Shown here: piece after piece, positions 1 to 6,150 of the stretch | Numbering within the stretch: position 1 is the stretch's first letter | Layout: each line of letters opens with the position of its first letter | Source of the DNA: JAGZHZ01 sp963929865 | GTDB taxonomy: Bacteria; Bacillota; Clostridia; Lachnospirales; Lachnospiraceae | Reading direction: 5' to 3' | DNA: 17,795 nt | Assembly: GCA_963929865.1 (NCBI GenBank) | Contig: CAWVKK010000052.1 | Coordinates: 1-17,795, forward strand | Notes under the pieces: model-generated | What the model was told of the DNA's origin: nothing | Seen by the model: the letters and a program-made list of their open reading frames with translations, nothing else | The model's database searches: none | Position numbers and translations under genes: made by a program

Positions 1-70
1 CAAAATTGCGAAAATCTGCCGAAATGTCTGGGTCTGGGAATCAGGAGCCTTCGCTCTGTCCTCTTCCATC
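1..70 (+). repeat. Diverged dispersed repeat, copy A
   Basis: The first 15 bases (CAAAATTGCGAAAAT) recur exactly on the opposite strand at 2339-2353. The similarity continues, with small gaps, through ATGTCTG, GGAATC and CTGTCC blocks to about 2284. The two copies are in inverted orientation and bracket cassette 1. The repeat may extend left beyond the window. I cannot name its family; it may be a miniature or otherwise common intergenic repeat of this genome. Confidence 0.4.
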
Positions 71-154
71 CCGAATTTTTACGGAAATGCTTCCGTGAAT
101 TTCCAGCTGTACCGTACACTCTGCCGGGTCTCCTCTGTCTTCTATGTACGGCAC
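41..154 (-). CDS. Possible 37-aa ORF coupled to the HprK-like gene
   Basis: A GTG codon shares its first base with the TAG stop of the HPr-kinase-like gene (TAGTG), and the frame stays open for 37 codons to a TGA at 41-43. The peptide (starting VPYIEDRGDP) has a beta-strand-like middle (CTVQLEIHGSISVKIR) and no recognisable domain. There is no convincing Shine-Dalgarno sequence, so expression would depend on translational coupling, and the end overlaps the dispersed repeat. It may be chance; I list it because the overlap is of the kind used throughout this cassette. Confidence 0.2.
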   Translation of the reverse strand: MPYIEDRGDPAECTVQLEIHGSISVKIRDGRGQSEGS

Positions 155-930
155 TATGTTTCTAAAACCTCTTCTGTCAGTTTTACTGCTTCTTCGCTGA
201 CCGTACAGCTCAGTTCATATACGGGAATTTTCTCAAGGATCTGGTGAAGCAGTTCCAGGCACATCTCCATGCCGCCCTCCGTCCATCTAGGGTAAAAGAT
301 GCTGTCAGCGACTCTGGAAACCTTTTCAAATCCGCTCAGCCTGCGGATGGTATTTTCAGAAGCCTGTCTGAGCACGACAAGCAGTCTTACCGGCACCGAG
401 GCATTTTTGCAGTAGGATGAAGAGCCGTGCCACGGCGTTCCCCATGCTGTATATTCTTTATCAGTACACTGTATAAAATTCAGATCCCCATTGATAATGT
501 CCGCGCCCCGATATCGTTTCCACAGCTCTGCCTGCGTTGTCTTACCGATCCCGGAAGGTCCTAAAAATAAAATTCCCTTTCCCTTATAATCCACCAGCGC
601 ACTGTGAACCTGCAGCATTCCTCTCTTCACCGCATGGGTGTAGAACACCTGCAGCAAAAAACTGTCGATCACATGCCGGTCCGTCACAGGCAGGATCGTC
701 ACATGCTTCCATTCTCTGTCCGCAATCATCACCTCCATGTCGATTCTGGAGATATGAGCTGCGTCAGAGATGTCAAAGCACTCGATCCCGTGAAATTCCT
801 GACCCTGTGACAAAAATAAAATTGTACAGTCTGCTTTTTGTTCAGATAAATCATTTGCCTGAAAAAATTTCCAGTCATGATCTGCCTGAAAGTTTATCAT
901 ATCCAGTAAAATTTCTGCTATACAATACAT
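154..930 (-). CDS. HPr kinase-like ATP-binding protein of cassette 1
   Basis: This 258-aa protein has a P-loop GPSGIGKT at residues 124-131, an INGD motif near 147-150 and a GTPWHGSS motif at 164-171, the layout of HPr kinase-related proteins that accompany peptide-modification genes. The N-terminal HPr kinase domain is absent. From about residue 90 to the end it matches the 12584-13375 protein closely (FYTHAVKR, GPSGIGKTTQAELW, ENTIRRL, GFEKV, PVYELSC), whereas the first 90 residues are poorly conserved. It lies 9 nt after the 111-aa putative substrate. Its ATG has only a weak A-rich ribosome site, suggesting coupling. HprK-like enzymes in lasso-peptide clusters phosphorylate the peptide; here the substrate and reaction are unknown. 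The family call is firm and the role is inferred. Confidence 0.8.
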   Translation of the reverse strand: MYCIAEILLDMINFQADHDWKFFQANDLSEQKADCTILFLSQGQEFHGIECFDISDAAHISRIDMEVMIADREWKHVTILPVTDRHVIDSFLLQVFYTHAVKRGMLQVHSALVDYKGKGILFLGPSGIGKTTQAELWKRYRGADIINGDLNFIQCTDKEYTAWGTPWHGSSSYCKNASVPVRLLVVLRQASENTIRRLSGFEKVSRVADSIFYPRWTEGGMEMCLELLHQILEKIPVYELSCTVSEEAVKLTEEVLET

Positions 931-939
931 CTTTTAATG

Positions 940-1275
940 TTAAACTTCGGTGCAACATCCTACTACCATACTCATAAAATTAAGTTTATCTTCCATCGTA
1001 GCCGACCAAGAACCAAAGTAACTATTTAAATTTCCCTGAGAGTTTGCTGTACTTATAATATCTGATTCTTGAGCTCCATAAAAAGGACTTCTAAAATCGT
1101 CAGTATACCAGCCACCATTGATAATTCCGATTCCTGCTACTTCATCGGTTGACCAATTTATTCGAATTCCCTGGTAGTAAGTTCCCCCTGAGGCACCGTC
1201 TACCTGTGTCGAGACGCTGTACGCTGCAATGGTATCATACGGCACCTGTATTGTCACATCATTGTATCCTTGCAT
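940..1275 (-). CDS. Putative modified peptide/substrate protein of cassette 1 (111 aa)
   Basis: I recognise no known family. The protein is homologous over its length to the 121-aa product at 13383-13748: both share a T-[IV]-A-A-Y-[SA]-V block, a G-I-x-x-x-W-S block, an N-x-x-G-N-L-[ND] block and a conserved Gly-Cys near the C-terminus (VVGCCTEV here). It is rich in Gly, Ser, Tyr and Trp, has no signal peptide or membrane segment, and lies between the PqqD-like and HprK-like genes, where a RiPP precursor would be expected. An upstream GTG at 1284 overlaps the PqqD stop. I prefer the ATG at 1275 because AAGGAG sits 8 nt before it, whereas at the GTG it would touch the start. The DNA is visibly AT-rich. 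Precursor function is inferred from context and pairing; a folded accessory protein is the alternative. Confidence 0.6.
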   Translation of the reverse strand: MQGYNDVTIQVPYDTIAAYSVSTQVDGASGGTYYQGIRINWSTDEVAGIGIINGGWYTDDFRSPFYGAQESDIISTANSQGNLNSYFGSWSATMEDKLNFMSMVVGCCTEV

Positions 1276-1280
1276 TTTTT

Positions 1281-1616
1281 TCACTCCTTTTTCTTTATTG
1301 CGGATTCTTTTTTTAATTTTATCAGGAAGCTCCCCCTGACCTTTCCGTCGTCTAAAATATTGTTCTGTGCCAGAGTTTCCAAAAATTTTCTGATATCTTC
1401 CCGCACGGTCTCTTCTGTGACGCCGGTGAAGTGTCTCATCGCCATCTCCACAAGCTCCTCCATCTCAAATTCGTTTTGTGTCATATAATCCCACAGATAC
1501 GAGGCGGCGGCTGAGAGATAGACGATCGAAGAAATTTCTCTCACTCTTTTTCCGACCGGCACGATCACATACTGTCCTGCTACTTTTCGCAGGATCAATC
1601 CGTCTTTTACTTTCAT
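1281..1616 (-). CDS. PqqD-like peptide carrier (RRE) of cassette 1
   Basis: A 111-aa protein of the PqqD family, the winged-helix fold that binds a precursor leader and presents it to a radical SAM enzyme. The family pattern is clear: LILRKVAGQYVIVPVGKR at the N-terminus, then the ISSIVYLSAAASYLWDYM helix, a middle with TEETVREDIRKFLETL, and NNILDDG near residue 90. It is highly similar to the 106-aa protein at 14817-15137. The ATG overlaps the stop of the 49-aa gene by four bases (ATGA). No radical SAM gene follows, unlike cassette 2, so it must work with an enzyme encoded elsewhere, most simply the one at 13753-14820. The Lys/Glu-rich tail (KKESAIKKKE) is absent from the paralogue. Confidence 0.82.
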   Translation of the reverse strand: MKVKDGLILRKVAGQYVIVPVGKRVREISSIVYLSAAASYLWDYMTQNEFEMEELVEMAMRHFTGVTEETVREDIRKFLETLAQNNILDDGKVRGSFLIKLKKESAIKKKE

Positions 1617-1762
1617 TTTTCTTCTTTTTTCTCCTTGTTCACCCGTTTTATCACTTCGTTGACAAACGTTTCAGTTTCTCCTTTGAGCGCCTTCTCGGCA
1701 AGCTTTTCGTCTATGCCGAATGCTTCCCACCCTGCTACCGGAACATAGCTTTCTTTTTCCAT
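1613..1762 (-). CDS. 49-aa peptide, first gene of cassette 1
   Basis: An ATG at 1762 is preceded by GGGAGG with 8 nt spacing, one of the best ribosome sites in the window, and opens 49 codons ending in a TGA that overlaps the PqqD-like start (ATGA). The peptide begins MEKESYVPVAGWEAFGIDEK and ends in a charged, probably helical tail (VNEVIKRVNKEKKEEK). It has no Cys and no membrane segment. I do not recognise the family. Position and coupling suggest a leader-like or regulatory peptide, or an alternative substrate for the PqqD-like protein. A trace of similarity remains in front of the second PqqD-like gene (TCAACGAAGT at about 15192-15201, minus strand), but no intact counterpart is there. 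Confidence 0.65.
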   Translation of the reverse strand: MEKESYVPVAGWEAFGIDEKLAEKALKGETETFVNEVIKRVNKEKKEEK

Positions 1763-1810
1763 TGTGATTTCCTCCCGTCACCTGCCTTGCGGCTATGTCT
1801 GCGCCGCTTT

Positions 1811-1831
1811 GTCTTCTTTTTCTTAGAAGAC
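1811..1831 (-). other. Hairpin in leader of cassette 1
   Basis: GTCTTC (1811-1816) and GAAGAC (1826-1831) form a perfect 6-bp stem with a 9-nt A-rich loop, about 50 nt upstream of the 49-aa start and inside the leader that would be made when the invertible promoter faces left. There is no U-tract after it on the minus strand, so it is not a terminator. Nothing else is recognisable between 1763 and 1893. Confidence 0.35.
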
Positions 1832-1893
1832 AGCATTCTGCGATTTCTAAGGTTTTTCAGCCTTTTTCTCTGCTGTAAGAATATTTTAGAGTG

Positions 1894-1918
1894 TTTCGTG
1901 GAATATTGAATTCTACGG
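1894..1918 (+). repeat. Inverted repeat, left (IR-L) of the inverton
   Basis: The core GAATATTGAATTCTAC is shared exactly with the reverse complement of 2107-2131. Over 25 bp there are two differences (positions 1900 and 1918). The site is itself an imperfect palindrome, as expected for a tyrosine or serine recombinase binding site. Confidence 0.8.
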
Positions 1919-1939
1919 CATCAGCCTGTTTCAAGCGGC

Positions 1940-1982
1940 AGAAAAAGCCCGTTTCGGTATCATGCAGGCAATCCAAAACGGG
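1940..1982 (-). terminator. Leftward intrinsic terminator inside the inverton
   Basis: On the minus strand, CCCGTTTTGG (1982-1973) pairs with CCGAAACGGG (1957-1948) in a 10-bp stem with one T-G wobble and a 15-nt loop, followed at once by CTTTTTCTG. The other strand has no U-tract, so it works only leftward. It would insulate cassette 1 from read-through while the promoter faces away. Confidence 0.7.
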
Positions 1983-2032
1983 ATTAATTCTATATCATAT
2001 ATGTTTGAGGGGACTTTAGAGAGATACGATAT

Positions 2033-2061
2033 GAAAAACGCACGGCAGGATTTTATCTGCC
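2033..2061 (-). terminator. Second leftward terminator-like hairpin in the inverton
   Basis: On the minus strand GGCAG and CTGCC (2061-2057 and 2048-2044) form a 5-bp stem with an 8-nt AT-rich loop, followed by GTGCGTTTTTC. It is weaker than the hairpin at 1940-1982 and points the same way. Confidence 0.45.
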
Positions 2062-2074
2062 CGCAAAAAATGTC

Positions 2075-2103
2075 TTGATTTCAGCGGAAAGAAATGATAG
2101 AAT
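2075..2103 (+). promoter_or_regulatory. Sigma-A promoter inside the inverton, facing away from cassette 1
   Basis: TTGATT at 2075-2080, a 17-nt spacer, and TAGAAT at 2098-2103 with an extended -10 TG at 2095-2096. The start point would be about 2110, inside IR-R. It is the only strong promoter I see in the 761 bp between the 49-aa gene and the dehydrogenase. In the drawn state it reads toward the 3' end of the alcohol dehydrogenase, antisense to it. Confidence 0.65.
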
Positions 2104-2106
2104 TGT

Positions 2107-2131
2107 TCGTAGAATTCAATATTCTACGAAA
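2107..2131 (-). repeat. Inverted repeat, right (IR-R) of the inverton
   Basis: Partner of 1894-1918. It contains a perfect 10-bp palindrome: TTCGTAGAAT, 5 bp spacer, ATTCTACGAA (2106-2130), so the recombinase probably binds as a dimer on each repeat. Confidence 0.8.
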
Positions 2132-2283
2132 TTTTTCAGTAAACTGTGAGATTATTTTATTTATAATAGATTTTTCTTGATGATATTTTAGAATTTCGTT
2201 AAATTTTTTTTGCCAAATTTCAGATTTTGCCAGCTTTTACTGCGTCTGAGACAAACTCCCTTTTTCCAGAGAAAGAGGCGGCA

Positions 2284-2353
2284 GCGTTAAAAAGGACAGG
2301 CTGAAAGCTTTCGATTCCAACAAGCAGACATCCGCCGCATTTTCGCAATTTTG
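2284..2353 (-). repeat. Diverged dispersed repeat, copy B
   Basis: Reverse-complement counterpart of 1-70, with 15 exact bases at 2339-2353 and patchy similarity beyond. A reading frame covering it (2237-2491, minus) looks like chance translation of the repeat. Between 2132 and 2283 I see only AT-rich sequence without a gene. Confidence 0.4.
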
Positions 2354-2363
2354 CAAGCCTAAT

Positions 2364-2419
2364 GACGGCTGTCTTTGCCCCTGAGCCTGCCTGCAGGCGA
2401 ATCTGGCAAAGCAGCCGTC
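2364..2419. other. Long 15-bp hairpin between inverton and dehydrogenase
   Basis: GACGGCTG-T-CTTTGCC (2364-2379) pairs with GGCAAAGCAGCCGTC (2405-2419): 15 pairs with one bulged T and a 25-nt loop that holds the palindrome GCCTGCAGGC. There is no U-tract on either side, so it is not a classical terminator. It lies about 100 nt beyond the dehydrogenase stop and could stabilise that mRNA end, or be part of the neighbouring dispersed repeat. Confidence 0.5.
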
Positions 2420-2523
2420 TATAGATGGCGCAGCAAAATCAGAAAATCGGCGAGTCTGCGGTTGGAACGAAGCTTTTGCCTGTCCGGTCAATCGTCTGCC
2501 CGCCGCTTGCCTCTACGCTTCCA

Positions 2524-3714
2524 TCAGAAATTGACGTCCTCTCCGTAGTAACATGCCTTGAGCAGTTTTTCCATCTCTTCCTGTGTCGGAATTCTCGGAT
2601 TCGATCCCGTACATGCGTCTCCGATCGCAAGCTCTGCCACCTTCGGCAGTTTTTCCATGAATTCCTTCTCGTCGATGATTCCGCCTTCATATTCTTTGAT
2701 GCATTTCGGAATGTCGAGCGCGTCGTTCATTTTCTTGATCTCAGCCACCAGCGCCGCTACTTTTTCCTCCGTCGTGCTTCCGCCCAGCCCGATGAAATCC
2801 GCGATCTGCGCATAGCGCTTTGCAGCCTCTTCCACTTTCGCGTTGTACTGGATCACTCTGGGCAGGTACATGGCGTTTGCGCATCCGTGCACGATGTGAC
2901 CTCCCGTGTAGGCTGCTCCCGTCTTATGCGCCATAGAGTGGACAATGCCAAGCAGCGCGTTGGAAAATGCCATTCCGGCAAGGCACTGCGCGTCGTGCAT
3001 ATTGTCGCGCGCCTCCATATCGCCGTCGTACGATTTCTTCAGATCTGCGTGGATCATCTTGATTGCGTGGAGCGCCAGAGGATCTGTGTAGTTGCAGTGG
3101 AGCGTGGAGACATACGCCTCAATCGCGTGAGTCATAGCGTCCATTCCTGTGTGTGCCGTCAGCTTTTTCGGCATGGTCTCAGCCAGCTCCGGATCGACAA
3201 TCGCGATATCAGGAGTAATATTAAAGTCTGCAAGAGGATATTTGATGCCCTTGTCGTAGTCTGTGATCACGCTGAAGGCCGTAACCTCTGTCGCGGTTCC
3301 GGATGTAGATGGGATCGCGCAGAATCTCGCCTTTGTGCGCAGCGTCGGGAAGCTGAACGGTGTGATCAGCTGCTCAAACGTCGTCTCCGGGTACTCATAA
3401 AATGCCCACATCGCCTTTGCAGCGTCGATCGGGGAGCCTCCGCCCATCGCCACAATCCAGTCCGGCTCAAATTCCTGCATCATCTTCGCGCCTCTCATCA
3501 CGGTCTCCACGCTCGGGTCCGGCTCTACGTTCTCAAAGAGCTGCACTTCCATCCCGGCTTCCTTCAGATAGCCGACAGCGCGGTCTAAAAATCCAAACCG
3601 CTTCATCGAACCGCCGCCTACGACAACGACTGCTCTTTTTCCCTTTAAATTTTTAAGCTCCTCTAAAGAGCCCTTTCCATGATACAAATCTCTTGGCAAT
3701 GTAAAACGTCCCAT
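2524..3714 (-). CDS. Iron-containing (group III) alcohol dehydrogenase
   Basis: A 396-aa cytoplasmic NAD(P)H-dependent dehydrogenase of the Fe-ADH family, full length for the family. It has the N-terminal nucleotide-binding part with VVVVGGGSMKR (29-39) and AMGGGSPIDAAKAMW (89-103), an IPSTSGTATEVT stretch (134-145), and the C-terminal metal site with Asp192 and His196 in HTGMDAMTHAIEAYV plus His residues in HSMAH (259-263) and GGHIVHG (271-277). The C-terminal GDACTGSNPR is typical of the butanol/lactaldehyde-type branch and of the AdhE dehydrogenase half. It probably reduces short-chain aldehydes to alcohols in fermentation; the exact substrate cannot be read from sequence. The ATG has AAGGAGG 7 nt upstream and the gene has its own promoter. 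It seems unrelated to its neighbours. Confidence 0.93.
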   Translation of the reverse strand: MGRFTLPRDLYHGKGSLEELKNLKGKRAVVVVGGGSMKRFGFLDRAVGYLKEAGMEVQLFENVEPDPSVETVMRGAKMMQEFEPDWIVAMGGGSPIDAAKAMWAFYEYPETTFEQLITPFSFPTLRTKARFCAIPSTSGTATEVTAFSVITDYDKGIKYPLADFNITPDIAIVDPELAETMPKKLTAHTGMDAMTHAIEAYVSTLHCNYTDPLALHAIKMIHADLKKSYDGDMEARDNMHDAQCLAGMAFSNALLGIVHSMAHKTGAAYTGGHIVHGCANAMYLPRVIQYNAKVEEAAKRYAQIADFIGLGGSTTEEKVAALVAEIKKMNDALDIPKCIKEYEGGIIDEKEFMEKLPKVAELAIGDACTGSNPRIPTQEEMEKLLKACYYGEDVNF

Positions 3715-3761
3715 AATCTGCCTCCTTGACTTTTATGCTTGATATTTTTTTAACAATTTTT

Positions 3762-3789
3762 ATTATACTCCTTTTTTCCGAAATTACAA
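3762..3789 (-). promoter_or_regulatory. Promoter of the alcohol dehydrogenase
   Basis: On the minus strand TTGTAA (3789-3784), a 16-nt spacer and a perfect TATAAT (3767-3762) lie about 48 nt before the ATG at 3714, giving a leader of roughly 40 nt with a strong ribosome site. Confidence 0.75.
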
Positions 3790-3844
3790 CTGTTTTTTTC
3801 TTCTCTTTTTCCGCTCGCGGATTTTTCTTTCAAGTGAAGCCTCA

Positions 3845-3970
3845 TATGACAAAAAAGTCACACGCCTCCTACTGCCGCCTGCCGGGCGGTTCCCTCTTAA
3901 AGGGATCGGACAGCCTCTCTGACCATACGCCCTGTATTCCGAATCCTGGCACAATCCGTGTCAGGCTGCG
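3845..3970 (-). ncRNA. Candidate omega/guide RNA of the TnpB-like protein
   Basis: The minus strand across and after the tnpB stop is strongly structured: CCTGACAC/GTGCCAGG (3965-3945, one mismatch) over the stop codon; GGATTCGG (3946-3939) able to pair at a distance with CCGATCC (3909-3903); TCCCT/AGGGA (3905-3892); CCGCC/GGCGG with a 5-nt loop (3890-3876); and TGAC-T6-GTCA (3861-3848). TnpB omega RNAs start within the 3' end of tnpB and run into the element end, with the guide at the RNA 3' end. The guide would therefore lie just below 3845, in the 55 bp before the dehydrogenase promoter. Exact ends are unknown. Confidence 0.5.
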
Positions 3971-5304
3971 AGCGCCGCTTGCAGGGTAATCAAGTCAGAC
4001 CAGGTGCAGGTGCTTCTCCTGGAACACTGAGGAACTTCTGCCTCAATGCCCAACCTCTCCTTCGCAGGCAAGGATTTTAGAATCTCGCGGATAAAATACC
4101 GCGCTCCTATGTTATAGCTCGTATTCAGACCGCGGTGATACCTTTTTCCGTTTGGAAAGACGCAGACGGCGCTGGGATACGGCCGCTCTTTGTGCGCCGC
4201 ATATTCTGCTTTCGCCCTGCCTGATCCGTCGTACGCAAACTCGGAGGTGTTCCATCCGCATATGCGCCGGATGCGGATTCCGTTCTGGTGCGCCTTTTCC
4301 GCCACGATTTTCTGAGCTTTTTTTGTTTTCTGCCAGTAAAACGTTTCATGCTCGGAATCCCTTTTTCTCTTCCCTCTTCTCTCTCTCCCGTATCCCAGGA
4401 CGATGACGTCGGCGTCGTATTCCTTCGCCGTCTCGATGATAAACCGCGCCGTCTTGACCGCGATGTCCCGGCAGATGCCGTCTGCTCTTCCAAGCAGGCG
4501 CGGCGTCTTTTCCGCCCCGCGCTGCCGCGCTTTTCTGATGCGGTTGACGCTGTGTCTCAGAGAGTCTTGTTCTTTGGACAGTTTTAAAATCTTTCTGCCC
4601 ACGATAGTGCCGTCTGAGCGCATCACAGCGCACGTACACACATGGTTTCTCCCTAAGTCGACCGCCGCAATCGTCTGGTCAAGAGGATGTTTCTGGGAAA
4701 GGGACGCCATTTTTTCATACGCAAAATTCAAATACCACTTTTTTCCGCGCCTTTGCAGCATCGGCGCGCACTCCTTATCCGAGCCGCAGTACTTTTCGAT
4801 GTAATCCACATCGGACTTTCGCAGCTCGATCGTCAGCCAGTCCCAGGTATTGCGGATAAACACTTTGATTTTCGCGCTGCAGCGGCCGCATTTCTCATAC
4901 ATGTTGTCCCGGTACATGCACGGATAGATCAGACCTGCTTTTGGCATTCCCGGCATTTTCCCATTTTGACCGCCCTTCCACCTCGCAAGGCTTTTGCGGT
5001 ACGACGAGACCTTGCCGAGCGCCTCGGATATAGCCCGCCTGCGCAGATAGCTTGGAAATTTGTAAAATGTCTCTTGCGCATGGTCAAAGTCATACTTGAC
5101 GCGCGTTCTCTTTGAAGTCCCGTGCGTCATCTTTTCCACAAGCGTCTGGCGTTCAAAAGAAGAGCCAAGCAAGGAGAGCGTCTCCCATTCCTCCATGCAT
5201 ACCCGGATAAAAAAGTCCACGGCGCTGCGGTATGCTTCCACTGTCGCCTTTAAGATGTGATTATAATGTTTGATCCGTTTGCCGTACGTCACATACATCT
5301 TCAT
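3961..5304 (-). CDS. TnpB-like protein with apparently inactivated RuvC site
   Basis: A 447-aa IS200/IS605-type TnpB, apparently full length, with no TnpA nearby. The start at 5304 has GGAGG 10 nt upstream. The RuvC-I Asp is present (Asp216 in AAVDLGRN). The RuvC-II segment reads DADVIVLGYGRER, with Gly304 where a Glu is expected, and the RuvC-III segment reads GLNTSYNIGARYF, with Gly392 where the Asp of the D-L-N-A-S-Y-N-I-type motif is expected. The NTSEFAYDGSG segment replaces the zinc-finger cysteines, which as I recall is normal for this gut-clostridial subfamily. Active TnpB is an RNA-guided nuclease that maintains its transposon; loss of two acidic residues predicts binding without cutting, as in described TldR repressors. 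It sits between the phosphatase gene and the dehydrogenase. A decaying transposon relic is the alternative, but the frame is intact. Confidence 0.85.
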   Translation of the reverse strand: MKMYVTYGKRIKHYNHILKATVEAYRSAVDFFIRVCMEEWETLSLLGSSFERQTLVEKMTHGTSKRTRVKYDFDHAQETFYKFPSYLRRRAISEALGKVSSYRKSLARWKGGQNGKMPGMPKAGLIYPCMYRDNMYEKCGRCSAKIKVFIRNTWDWLTIELRKSDVDYIEKYCGSDKECAPMLQRRGKKWYLNFAYEKMASLSQKHPLDQTIAAVDLGRNHVCTCAVMRSDGTIVGRKILKLSKEQDSLRHSVNRIRKARQRGAEKTPRLLGRADGICRDIAVKTARFIIETAKEYDADVIVLGYGRERRGKRKRDSEHETFYWQKTKKAQKIVAEKAHQNGIRIRRICGWNTSEFAYDGSGRAKAEYAAHKERPYPSAVCVFPNGKRYHRGLNTSYNIGARYFIREILKSLPAKERLGIEAEVPQCSRRSTCTWSDLITLQAALAA

Positions 5305-5388
5305 GCCGTCTCATCCTCCCTCTTGTCTCTTTCCCGGCTGCCGTGCCGTCTTTTTCTCTTTTTCTGCCGCGCCCGCTTTTTGTACGGG

Positions 5389-6150
5389 TTATCCGCGGGA
5401 ATAGTCGTATGGAACCGGGCGGTCCCATATCACCTTTTTGTTTTCCAGAATTCTTCTCGGATTTTCCGAGAGCAGAAGCTGGGCGCACGCCTCCCCGTAC
5501 CTCTGCGAAAGCTCGCTCTTAAGCCCTCCTAATTCCGGCGTGCGGATTATGGGGCTGTGCGCGTCGGAAGCCGCCACGGCGGCCAGCCTGTGCCGCAGCA
5601 GGGACTCCGCCGTGCGCTGCGCCGTCTTTCCAAAGCGCCCCAGCACGCTTCCCTTGTTGATCTGGATCACCGCTCCCATGCGGTACCACTCATAGACGTG
5701 CGCCGGGACCTTCTGCACGCACGCATACCGCTCCGGGTGCGCCACGACCGGACGCCATCCCTCTTTGATCGCCTCAGCCAGCGCGCGGTAGATCGCAAAC
5801 GCCTCCTCCTGAAGCGGAAATTCGATCAGGATATACCGCGTGTGGTTTAAGCTGAGCAGCTCTCCTCTCTTTAGCCGCTCCAGAAAATTTCCCTGCGCAA
5901 AAATCTCCATCCCGCACACGACTGTGAGGGGAATTCTCTCCTGGTCGAGCAGTCTGCGGAATCGTTCCAGCGCCTGAAAATACCGCTGCGCCTCCTGCGC
6001 GCAGCCGCCCTCGGGCAGATTGCTGTGGCTTGTGGCCGCCGCCGCGCGGACGCCTGATTCTACGGCGATCTGCGCCATCTCCGCGGCGTCGTCCCACGAC
6101 TGGGCTCCGTCGTCTATCCCCGGCAAAATATGAAGGTGAAGATCAATCAT
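5389..6150 (-). CDS. cpsB: CpsB/YwqE-type PHP tyrosine phosphatase
   Basis: A 253-aa manganese-dependent protein-tyrosine phosphatase of the PHP superfamily, which normally dephosphorylates the Tyr-rich tail of a BY-kinase. Metal-site motifs are in the expected order: DLHLHILPGIDDG (3-15), TSHSN (His42), GMEIF (Glu82), AHPERY (His138) and ASDAHS (Asp196, His198). Length and order fit CpsB. Its start overlaps the preceding Ig-like gene by 8 nt, and it is the last gene of the long operon. The tyrosine-rich tails of the two kinases encoded just upstream are its obvious substrates. The 84 nt between its stop and the TnpB start hold no clear terminator. Confidence 0.92.
   Translation of the reverse strand: MIDLHLHILPGIDDGAQSWDDAAEMAQIAVESGVRAAAATSHSNLPEGGCAQEAQRYFQALERFRRLLDQERIPLTVVCGMEIFAQGNFLERLKRGELLSLNHTRYILIEFPLQEEAFAIYRALAEAIKEGWRPVVAHPERYACVQKVPAHVYEWYRMGAVIQINKGSVLGRFGKTAQRTAESLLRHRLAAVAASDAHSPIIRTPELGGLKSELSQRYGEACAQLLLSENPRRILENKKVIWDRPVPYDYSRG

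Larger units (their letters stand above)
1894..2131. promoter_or_regulatory. Candidate invertible (phase-variable) promoter element
   Basis: Two 25-bp inverted repeats matching at 23 positions enclose 188 bp (1919-2106). The enclosed DNA carries one sigma-A-like promoter pointing right (2075-2103) and two intrinsic terminators pointing left (1940-1982 and 2033-2061). The operon to be controlled (1762 and below) reads left, so the drawn orientation should be OFF. After inversion the promoter would start transcripts near 1915, giving a leader of about 150 nt before the 49-aa gene. This is the architecture known for invertons in Clostridioides difficile and Bacteroides. No invertase gene is in the window, so the enzyme must act in trans. 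Inversion itself is inferred from the sequence. Confidence 0.75.

Noticed and set aside
2237..2491. 84-aa minus-strand open frame beside the long hairpin
   Set aside because: It covers the dispersed repeat and the 15-bp hairpin, has low-complexity Ser/Leu-rich sequence and no good ribosome site; it looks like translated repeat.
2425..3588. 387-aa plus-strand open frame opposite the alcohol dehydrogenase
   Set aside because: It is the antisense of a clear Fe-ADH gene, has Arg/His/Cys-rich composition without domains, and lacks a ribosome site. The inverton promoter points at it in the drawn state, but coding is very unlikely.
3796..3835. Plus-strand terminator at the CCGCTCGCGG hairpin followed by T5
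   Set aside because: The stem is only four pairs once a realistic loop is allowed and no plus-strand gene precedes it.
5305..5388. Terminator between the phosphatase and TnpB genes
   Set aside because: A CCCG/CGGG stem can be drawn on the minus strand but is followed by purines, not a U-tract.
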